Shown in pieces: positions 1-5,178 of a DNA stretch of 5,377 bases. Origin of the DNA: JBLHKE01 sp047619485 (GTDB lineage Bacteria > Verrucomicrobiota > Verrucomicrobiia > Verrucomicrobiales > DEV007); NCBI GenBank assembly GCA_047619485.1, contig JBLHKE010000564.1, positions 1 to 5,377 on the forward strand, read 5' to 3'. Below the pieces are notes generated by a model. That model ran no database searches. It saw nothing but the letters and a program-made list of their open reading frames with translations, and was not told the DNA's origin. The position numbers and the translations under genes were made by a program. The stretch's first letter is position 1. Every line of letters begins with the position of its first letter.

Positions 1-308
1 CTGGCACTGGGCACGAGTTCGGCGGTTTCACGCTGGACACTGGAGCGCATTCCCTGACCGGTGCAAAAGGTGAGGCGGTCGCGCTTTCGCCGAAGGAATA
101 CGATCTGTTACTCTACCTGGTCGAGCGCTCGGGTCGGGCGTTGAGCCGGGATCAGATCATGAACGCTGTGTGGGGCTACGGCTGCATGGTGACGCCGCGC
201 AGTATCGATCGCTTCGTGAATAATTTGCGGAAGAAAATCGAGCCCGATCCGAAGCGGCCACGTTACCTGCTGACGGTGCGGGAATTTGGCTACAAGTTCG
301 AGAGGTGA
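1..308 (+). CDS. OmpR/PhoB-family response regulator, C-terminal part (partial)
   Basis: The gene runs in from the left edge; the first full codon is at base 3 and the TGA is at 306-308, giving 101 visible residues. They form one winged-helix transcriptional-regulator domain (Trans_reg_C type): a leading beta strand region, then LSPKEYDLLLYLVERSGRAL (the helix 1 region), SRDQIMNAVWG, the recognition-helix stretch RSIDRFVNNLRKKIE, and the closing wing hairpin ending REFGYKFER. This order and the final GYKF-type ending are diagnostic of OmpR/PhoB DNA-binding domains. In the family, a phosphorylated N-terminal receiver domain (outside this window) controls dimerisation and promoter binding in the cytoplasm. 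The partner sensor kinase is not visible; no gene follows on the + strand, because the next gene is convergent 197 bp away. Target genes cannot be deduced. The domain assignment is very secure; the exact regulator is unknown. Confidence 0.95.
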   Translation, partial: GTGHEFGGFTLDTGAHSLTGAKGEAVALSPKEYDLLLYLVERSGRALSRDQIMNAVWGYGCMVTPRSIDRFVNNLRKKIEPDPKRPRYLLTVREFGYKFER

Positions 309-337
309 CAGCGAGAGCCATGGCCGGATTCTTTGGG

Positions 338-365
338 GATTGACCGCAGATTGACGCTGATTTTC
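338..365. repeat. Short direct repeat, three GATT-led units
   Basis: Three consecutive units begin with GATT at 338, 349 and 359: GATTGACCGCA, GATTGACGCT and the decayed GATTTTC. Period is 10-11 bases. The array lies in non-coding DNA just after the response-regulator stop. It resembles intergenic GA-GCAGATT-style short tandem repeats that I recall as dispersed in Verrucomicrobia and Planctomycetes genomes; that comparison is from memory. Function unknown. Confidence 0.5.
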
Positions 366-417
366 TTAGGTTGAAGGCTGCGCCAATCAATCGGAATGAT
401 TCTGAGCCAAGGCGTTT

Positions 418-462
418 GGGGCGTCTTGCCGCGAGTGTTTTAGTGGCGGGGCGAGACGCCCC
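418..462. repeat. Long inverted repeat between convergent genes
   Basis: Bases 418-430 (GGGGCGTCTTGCC) pair with 450-462 (GGCGAGACGCCCC) over 13 base pairs, with a single T/G wobble and a 19-base loop. An alternative tighter hairpin uses the same right arm: GGGGCG at 448-453 with CGCCCC at 457-462 around the 3-base loop AGA. An outer pair GTGGC (443-447)/GCCAC (475-479) and a separate small hairpin CACCAC (477-482)/GTGGTG (491-496) lie around it. The position between two convergent genes suits a two-way transcription barrier, but no T-run follows on either side, so it is not a canonical intrinsic terminator. A REP-like dispersed element is the main alternative. Confidence 0.55.
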
Positions 463-505
463 TGACTCCTTGGTGCCACCACCTATTCCAGTGGTGTTGC
501 TGCAC

Positions 506-3280
506 TCAACCTCTGGTTACAGGGGTTAAATTCTCTGGGTGACGCGTCTCGATCGCTCTCAGACACCCCTCGCGATCATAGATCCAGTTGGTGTAAGGCA
601 GCGGCCAGAGGGCGAGACCGGCGCGCTGGAACATCTTGTAGCGTTCTAGTGGGAACACGTGAGCCGTCGGCCCGGGGCAGCCAATGAGGTCGATGGCTAA
701 GCTCTGACCGTCTCTTGCTGCTAGCAGGTCGATGTTCAGGCCCGCGACCGGGCAGCCGAGCCAGACTTGGTAGCCGCGCGACTCAAGTTCGTGTTGCACC
801 TCACTCGCGAATCGGTCGAGTAAAGCTAGCTGCTGGTTGTGCTCAGGTAGGATTGGATCGTTGGCGGTTTCGATGAATGTTAGGTATTTTCGCAGGAGTG
901 ATTCTGCAGGGAGCGTGGTGGGATCGATGGAGGAGAACACCGCCTGGTGCTGGCGGGCGCGGGTGATGGCGACGTTGAACAGGTCGGGGCGCTCGAGGAA
1001 ACGCCGCGAGGCTGCTGGGCTGTCTGCATCGATCGCGAACGACAGGAACATCAGGTCGCGCTCCTCACCCTGGAAGGTGTGGGCGGTGCCAATCAAGATC
1101 TGGTGGCGGGCGAAGATTTCGTTGCCGAAACGCTCGTTGATGCGGGCTGCAAGGTGATCAACCTGCGCGCGGAAAGGCGAGAGGACGCCAATGCTCGGTA
1201 AGTTTTGTAGTCCGGCGAGTCCCTCAGCCAGGCGTGATTCGATCGCACAGAGGATGGCTTCTGCCTCAGCCCGGTTGATTCCGTCTTTGGAGCGCTCACC
1301 GCTGATCCGGTGGTTGTGAATCGATGTGCGGCTCTCGCGTCCAGGCTTCTCGGTCATCACGTTGAGCTTGTCCGCGTAGAATTGTTGGTTGCTGAAACGG
1401 ATGATGGCGGGCTCGCTGCGGAAGTGTTCGTTGAGAAAGTGGATGCACTCTTGGGTGTCGATCCTTGCTGATGCGAGATCGAGGATGCTGCGGTTGCGGT
1501 AGTTGAAAAGGTTACGTTCGCTGTCTGTCAGGCTGTGGTTGTCGGCGAACTCGCGCTGGCGATCGTTGGCGAGGAACGAGAGGTGGCGCAGCTGCCGAGG
1601 ATCCCCGACGATGACCGCGCGTTTGGCTCGCTGGAGGAGGGGGAGGCAACTGGCGATGTCGCATTGGCTCGCCTCATCGATGATCGCCACATCGAATAAT
1701 TCTTGCCGGTTCGGCAGGACGCGGTGGGCGTCGGAGAGGTTGGTGAGCCAGACAGGAAGGATGCTCAGCAGGACGTCGAGATCGATGCTGTCGAACAGTT
1801 GTTCCTGTCGGGTGCCGGTGCGGGCACCGAGGGCAGTGCGGAGGGTTTTGATCGCCTTTCGATGGGTTGCGATGCCCTGTTCGATGCGCCGATCCTGTTG
1901 GTTCTGGATGAGATCAGACGCTAGAAAACTCCGCTGTCTTAGCAGTTCGTGTAGGCGGGTCACCCGGCTCCACAGTGGTTCGAGGTGCTGATTTTTACGG
2001 GAGATGAAGTAGCCTGCGATTTTTTTGAAAATCGATTGTGAGCCACCGCTGAGTGCTGCGAGTGTCTTTCCCCAACGGATGTGAAGGGCGCTAGTATCCT
2101 CGATTTTTTCCTCGAGCTTGCGGAGGCTCTGATCGGTTTGTTTGAAGGCTTCGGCGAGAGATGCTCCACGTACCAAAAGTTCGCCTGGTGGGTTTTGCGG
2201 ACTGTTTAGGAGCGAGTCGATGTAGCTTTTCAGCGCCTTCATGTAGTGTCGGCGCCCGGCGCGGACAACTTTGCCCGAGGCTCCTAGTTGCTCTTCGATC
2301 TTGTTGGCGATGACGTCGACAGCGTGGTTCATCTTCGAGCCGACCACGACCGACTCACCCCGGTTGAGGTGGTCGAGGGCGATGGCGGCGATGGTGTAAG
2401 ATTTCCCGGTGCCGGGTGGTCCGATCACGAGGCTGAGCGGTTCGGTGCGTGCGCGGCGCAAGATCTCGGTCTGGCTTAGGCTGAGGACGGCGGGGATCGT
2501 CTCGGGGGTCGTGTCCGGTTCTGCTGGCGGTGGGATCTCGCCGGTGATGATGGCTTGGAGTGGGCGCGAGTGGTTTTGTGTTTCGGCGATTTCTTGGAGC
2601 TCTGTTAGGACTCCACGCGATTCGGTCGGTCGTTTGACCAGGCAGACGGCGGCGGATGGGAAGACTTGGAATCCAGAATCGAGTGTCGCCTCGGCAGCTG
2701 CGGCGCGCAGTTCTCTGCCGGCGGTGAGAGTGGGGAATTGCCACATGGTGCTGGCATCGCAGTGACTGATTCCCGCGGCGAGAGTTCTCGCTGCTGCTGA
2801 GATTTCAGGCTCCTCGATCTGCCAATCGTCGAAACACGCGTCGATCAGATCGGTGAGCGGCACGTCGCTCTCGCCCGACTGGAGGGCATCGAGAAGCCCG
2901 GAGTTAGTCCGGCGGCCCTCGAGATCAATGCACAGAGCCGTGTAGTCGCCGTCGATCTTAATCTCGGCTGGGAAGGTGAGGAGTGGGGCGCAGATTGACC
3001 GGGTTTTCCCATTGGCTAGGGCGAGCTTGCCAACGATCGGGAAGGCCGTGTAGAGCAGTTGCTTCTCCTTCTGGTAGGTAACGGCATCTTGGTAGGCTGC
3101 CCTGCCGCGCTTTGAGGAGAGTGGCACCTCGTGCAGGAAGCCGTCGAGGAGTTCCTCGTTGCCCTTGAGGAATATGAGATGGTCGACGCTGGATCCGAGC
3201 AGGTTCCACAACACACCACGCGCATTGTCTTCGCGGTAGCAGTCGTGTAGGTAGCGGATGATCTCGGGGCGGAACGGCAT
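506..3280 (-). CDS. UPF1-like superfamily 1 helicase with C-terminal Vsr/DUF559-like nuclease-fold domain
   Basis: A 924-residue cytoplasmic protein. Residues 1-260 are an N-terminal region I cannot assign. The SF1 motor follows: Q-motif Gln at SLSQTEIL (Q270), Walker A GPPGTGKS (287-294), motif Ia near 311-325, a helical insertion at about 366-520 like the stalk of UPF1-type helicases, Walker B IIDEASQ (533-539), motif III VGDPRQL (558-564), NEHFRSEP (617-624), GTAHTFQGEERD (731-742) and NVAITRARQ (769-777). Together they indicate ATP-driven nucleic-acid translocation or unwinding of the AAA_11/AAA_12 type. Residues 821-911 match the pattern of Vsr/DUF559-type endonuclease domains: E827, D851 in NIDLL, AIDLIG at 862-867, R880 and a C-terminal NW motif (899). 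The usual IExDG motif is changed here, so cleavage activity is uncertain. The ATG start is supported because the frame is open back to a TAA at 3341-3343 with no ATG, GTG or TTG between. No Shine-Dalgarno is seen. It stands alone, convergent with the regulator and divergent from the lipoprotein. A nucleic-acid repair or anti-phage role is inference. Confidence 0.93.
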   Translation of the reverse strand: MPFRPEIIRYLHDCYREDNARGVLWNLLGSSVDHLIFLKGNEELLDGFLHEVPLSSKRGRAAYQDAVTYQKEKQLLYTAFPIVGKLALANGKTRSICAPLLTFPAEIKIDGDYTALCIDLEGRRTNSGLLDALQSGESDVPLTDLIDACFDDWQIEEPEISAAARTLAAGISHCDASTMWQFPTLTAGRELRAAAAEATLDSGFQVFPSAAVCLVKRPTESRGVLTELQEIAETQNHSRPLQAIITGEIPPPAEPDTTPETIPAVLSLSQTEILRRARTEPLSLVIGPPGTGKSYTIAAIALDHLNRGESVVVGSKMNHAVDVIANKIEEQLGASGKVVRAGRRHYMKALKSYIDSLLNSPQNPPGELLVRGASLAEAFKQTDQSLRKLEEKIEDTSALHIRWGKTLAALSGGSQSIFKKIAGYFISRKNQHLEPLWSRVTRLHELLRQRSFLASDLIQNQQDRRIEQGIATHRKAIKTLRTALGARTGTRQEQLFDSIDLDVLLSILPVWLTNLSDAHRVLPNRQELFDVAIIDEASQCDIASCLPLLQRAKRAVIVGDPRQLRHLSFLANDRQREFADNHSLTDSERNLFNYRNRSILDLASARIDTQECIHFLNEHFRSEPAIIRFSNQQFYADKLNVMTEKPGRESRTSIHNHRISGERSKDGINRAEAEAILCAIESRLAEGLAGLQNLPSIGVLSPFRAQVDHLAARINERFGNEIFARHQILIGTAHTFQGEERDLMFLSFAIDADSPAASRRFLERPDLFNVAITRARQHQAVFSSIDPTTLPAESLLRKYLTFIETANDPILPEHNQQLALLDRFASEVQHELESRGYQVWLGCPVAGLNIDLLAARDGQSLAIDLIGCPGPTAHVFPLERYKMFQRAGLALWPLPYTNWIYDREGCLRAIETRHPENLTPVTRG
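548..820 (-). other. Vsr/DUF559-like endonuclease-fold domain of the helicase
   Basis: This stretch encodes residues 821-911 of the helicase. Read along it are a helix with FASEVQHELESRGY (E827), a strand ending in NIDLL (D851), a short turn ARDGQS, a strand LAIDLIG (D864), and a helix with LERYKMFQRAGLALW, closing with the strand PYTNW and a final helix. This order matches standalone and fused Vsr/DUF559-type PD-(D/E)XK-like nucleases, where the third acidic motif normally reads IE-x-DG. Here the E is D864 and the following D is I866. The fold assignment rests on pattern recognition, and the catalytic state is open. Confidence 0.65.
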
Positions 3281-3346
3281 CGGGGAGTGGTGGATGTAGG
3301 CTCGGCGAATTTTTGCTTTTGGGAAAAACTTGTTTAAGCTTTACGT
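3281..3346. promoter_or_regulatory. Divergent AT-rich promoter region, helicase and lipoprotein genes
   Basis: These 66 bases separate two divergent starts (3280 on - and 3347 on +), so both promoters must lie here or reach into the neighbouring genes. Bases 3308-3346 are clearly AT-rich against the surrounding sequence and hold an AAGCTT palindrome at 3336-3341. I could not place a convincing -35/-10 pair with normal spacing for either strand, so the entry rests on gene geometry and base composition only. Confidence 0.35.
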
Positions 3347-4189
3347 ATGATTATGCGTATTCTGGTTTTTGTCGGCATCTTATTTTCTCTCAGCGCCTGC
3401 AATGGTGGTGCAGACGATGTGGCGCCGGCACCGACGTCGGGGACCGCTGGTGGGCGCTCAGGGATTGCGCTTTCGAGTGCCGAGGCGAAATCGATCGGCC
3501 GTAAGATCTGGGTCAACGAGTGCGCGGGCACGGTGTCTGGCCTGACCAGTTGGAACAAAGGCGAGTACTTTGCCTCTCTCGGCATCGGGCACTTCATCTG
3601 GTATCACGGGCAAAGAAGCGGGCCGTTTGAGGAGAGTTTTCCACCGCTGATCCGATTCATGAAAGCGAAGGGTGTGACTGGTATCCCGGCGTGGATCACC
3701 CCGACGACCAAGTGTCCATGGACTAGTCGCGAAGTCTTTTTGGCGGCGAAGGACTCCGCGAAGATGGTTGAGTTGCGATCCTTCCTGCACCGCACTATCC
3801 CGACCCAGACGGCATTCATTCTACAGCGGCTCGAGCAAGCCTTACCGAAGATGTTGAGAGAGGTGCCGGGAACAGAGCGGGAGTTGGTGAAAGGACGATT
3901 CTATGCGGTCGCTAGTACGGCTGGAGGGAAGTATGCGCTGATGGACTACGTGAATTTCAAAGGCGAGGGAACGAATCGCAACGAGCGCTACAAGGGACAA
4001 GGTTGGGGGATGTTGCAGGTGCTGCAGGGGATGCGCGGCAAGCCGAATGGGGTGGCCGCCGTGAAGGAATATGCCGCGTCGGCGGAGCGGGTGTTGACGA
4101 AACGGGTTGCGAACGCTCCGAAGAAGGAGAGCCAGTGGCTGCCGGGTTGGACGAATCGGGCTCGCTCATACGCGAGTTGGAAGCCGTAG
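3347..4189 (+). CDS. Lysozyme-like lipoprotein (putative)
   Basis: A 280-residue precursor. Residues 1-17 are a lipoprotein signal peptide: Met-Arg start, hydrophobic core ILVFVGILF and lipobox LSAC, with the lipidated cysteine at C18. N19 follows, so there is no Asp(+2) inner-membrane retention signal. A low-complexity Ala/Pro/Gly/Ser linker (20-40) leads to the folded domain. Three features recall phage T4-type lysozymes: a Glu (E58, in WVNEC) 21 residues before GIGHF (79-83), as T4 lysozyme has E11 shortly before TIGIGH; an aromatic-rich middle; and an ending LPGWTNRARSY (265-275) like the GLVNRR-type C-terminal motif. DYVNFKGEG (200-208) and RYKGQGWGMLQVL (214-226) look strongly conserved. 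C59 and C123 could form a disulfide, consistent with export. Start: ATG at 3347 or in-frame ATG at 3353; both leave a good signal peptide and neither has a Shine-Dalgarno. The lipoprotein call is firm. The peptidoglycan-hydrolase role is inference; it could be a non-catalytic relative. Confidence 0.85.
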   Translation: MIMRILVFVGILFSLSACNGGADDVAPAPTSGTAGGRSGIALSSAEAKSIGRKIWVNECAGTVSGLTSWNKGEYFASLGIGHFIWYHGQRSGPFEESFPPLIRFMKAKGVTGIPAWITPTTKCPWTSREVFLAAKDSAKMVELRSFLHRTIPTQTAFILQRLEQALPKMLREVPGTERELVKGRFYAVASTAGGKYALMDYVNFKGEGTNRNERYKGQGWGMLQVLQGMRGKPNGVAAVKEYAASAERVLTKRVANAPKKESQWLPGWTNRARSYASWKP

Positions 4190-4358
4190 GGGAGGGCGAG
4201 GGATTTGGGAGATTTAAGATCACTCAAACCTTTTTTGGGTGCTGCGGTGGAGGCGTTCGGAGGGGCGGTTTTTGATTTATTACGTTGCCACCTTTCACCG
4301 CCGTAGGCGCTGGAAAACTCCTTGATCTTCCCGAAGAATCGGGCATTGGTTCCCGCCT
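4190..4358. other. Intergenic region between the lipoprotein gene and ndk
   Basis: This 169-base gap contains no convincing ORF of its own. An imperfect inverted repeat TCAAACC (4224-4230) with GGTTTTTGA (4267-4275), the second arm carrying a T-run, is the only terminator-like sign after the lipoprotein gene; the intervening bases are G-rich and pair poorly. An AT-rich island at about 4269-4283 is the likeliest site for an ndk promoter, but no clear -35/-10 pair is visible. The end of the gap carries the two small hairpins listed separately. Confidence 0.4.
4330..4355 (+). promoter_or_regulatory. Two overlapping, mutually exclusive hairpins in the ndk leader
   Basis: CCCGA (4330-4334) pairs perfectly with TCGGG (4339-4343) around a 4-base loop. 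The right arm can instead pair as CGGG (4340-4343) with CCCG (4352-4355), which would place a stem three bases before the ndk ATG. Only one of the two can form at once. Stems are short (5 and 4 bp), so this may be chance. Confidence 0.3.
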
Positions 4359-4784
4359 ATGGCTACCGAAACGACTCTCATTCTCTTCAAGACCGACTGT
4401 GTTCAAAAAAAACTCGTCGGTCAGGTTCTTCAGCGCTTTGAAGCTGAGGGTTTCGCGGTTCGTGGGATCAAGATGATGGAGTTGACTAGCGAACTCCTCA
4501 GCGAGCACTACTCGCACGTTGCGGACAAGCCGTTTTTCCCTGAGATCGTCGCCTTCATGCAGGCTTCGCCGGTGATTGCGCTAGCGCTTGAAGGTGAGGA
4601 TGCTGTTTCTCGTGTGCGCGATCTGCTCGGGCCGACCGATTCTACCAAAGCAGAGAAGGGAACCATCCGCGGCGACTTTGGCGTGAATATGATGACCAAC
4701 GTCTGTCATGCGTCGGACTCTGTTGAGAACGGGACGATTGAGGTGAAGCGCTTCTTCGCTGATAGCGAAATTTTCTCCTACTAA
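4359..4784 (+). CDS. ndk: Nucleoside diphosphate kinase
   Basis: A complete 141-residue protein, the usual length for bacterial NDK. It transfers the gamma phosphate of an NTP (normally ATP) to an NDP through a phosphohistidine intermediate, balancing cytoplasmic nucleotide pools. All expected active-site positions are present: K11, Y51, R87, T93 (in GPTD), R104 (in GTIRGDFG), N114, the phosphoryl-accepting H117 in NVCHASDS, then S119, D120 and E128. The KPFF segment (57-60) and GTIRGDFG are family hallmarks. Two positions differ from the common pattern: the usual KPD near the N-terminus is KTD (11-13), and the Gly after the catalytic His is Ala (118). Both surround nucleotide-binding residues that are intact, so an active enzyme is expected. 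The ATG at 4359 gives the standard N-terminus; there is no Shine-Dalgarno. It is co-directional with the lipoprotein gene 169 bp upstream but probably separately transcribed, and convergent with the next gene. Confidence 0.97.
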   Translation: MATETTLILFKTDCVQKKLVGQVLQRFEAEGFAVRGIKMMELTSELLSEHYSHVADKPFFPEIVAFMQASPVIALALEGEDAVSRVRDLLGPTDSTKAEKGTIRGDFGVNMMTNVCHASDSVENGTIEVKRFFADSEIFSY

Positions 4785-4851
4785 GGGGTTATTTACTGAC
4801 AAGCCCTAACTGTTCCGCAAAGGTTCAACCCTCTTCCCGCAACACGACGCG

Positions 4852-5127
4852 TTAGAACAGGCCTTTGTAGTTGAACAGATCGGGTAGTGCGTAGATGCGA
4901 TGAGTGTCCGGTGACTGCCCTTTGATGTGGGTATTAAGTGCCCGCAGGATCTTTTCCTGCGGCTTGCGCTTCAACCGCCGCCCTTTTCGCGCCCGCGCGA
5001 CCATCTTGTGCGAGAGCTGTTCGGTGGAGGCCGCGACTAGGTCGTGGTTGCAGAGATCGAGCGAGTTCATGATCTCGTCGAGCGGTTGGGGGCCGAGATT
5101 GAGCTCGAGCTGGTCGGGGTTGGACAT
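4852..5127 (-). CDS. Small basic helix-turn-helix protein (XRE-like)
   Basis: A 91-residue protein. Residues 16-65 look like a lambda-repressor/XRE-type helix-turn-helix set: LDEIMNSLDL, then NHDLVAAS (27-34), then LSHKMVARARKGR (38-50), the probable recognition helix region and strongly basic, then KPQEKILRALN (55-65). A C-terminal tail with IYALPDLFNYKG (78-89) follows; its aromatic-rich pattern looks like a conserved family signature rather than random tail. I infer a cytoplasmic DNA-binding regulator. It is convergent with ndk (67 bp gap with no clear terminator) and divergent from the dehydrogenase gene, where the shared upstream region contains an ATTGCAAT palindrome, so it may control itself and/or that gene. 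I recall similar small proteins in Verrucomicrobia but cannot name the family. The ATG is the first in frame after the upstream gap; no Shine-Dalgarno is seen. The function is not known. Confidence 0.75.
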   Translation of the reverse strand: MSNPDQLELNLGPQPLDEIMNSLDLCNHDLVAASTEQLSHKMVARARKGRRLKRKPQEKILRALNTHIKGQSPDTHRIYALPDLFNYKGLF

Positions 5128-5178
5128 CTTTGAGATTGCAATAAGCTAGAATTCATGGGACGCAAGCGGTCTCCAGTT
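5128..5178. promoter_or_regulatory. Divergent control region with 8 bp palindrome
   Basis: Between the helix-turn-helix gene (- strand, start 5127) and the dehydrogenase gene (start 5155 or 5179) lies a perfect palindrome ATTGCAAT at 5135-5142, followed by GAATTC at 5149-5154. The stretch 5128-5154 is AT-rich. Its place next to a putative regulator makes ATTGCAAT a candidate operator. No well-spaced -35/-10 pair is visible on either strand. Confidence 0.3.

Noticed and set aside
157..390. 77-codon open frame on the - strand opposite the response-regulator end
   Set aside because: It is antisense to a well-recognised winged-helix domain and has Ser/Ala/Arg-rich composition without a motif, typical of a shadow frame in GC-rich coding DNA.
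1503..1991. 162-codon open frame on the + strand inside the helicase gene
   Set aside because: Its Arg/Ser/Trp-rich translation has no domain pattern, while the opposite strand here encodes helicase motifs including Walker B and GDPRQL.
2355..2744. 129-codon open frame on the - strand, alternate frame of the helicase
   Set aside because: It overlaps the helicase region with Walker A in another frame, and its Arg/Pro/His-rich composition is typical of frame-shifted GC-rich DNA.
4003..4275. 90-codon open frame on the + strand overlapping the lipoprotein gene end
   Set aside because: It is a Gly/Glu-rich frame-shadow of the lipoprotein C-terminus, with no recognisable motif.
4224..4275. Canonical intrinsic terminator after the lipoprotein gene
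   Set aside because: The arms TCAAACC and GGTTTTTGA pair imperfectly across a 36-base G-rich loop; this is too weak to call a terminator.
4785..4851. Bidirectional terminator between ndk and the helix-turn-helix gene
   Set aside because: Only 4-base arms such as GTTA/TAAC and AGGG/CCCT can be found, with no adjoining T-run.
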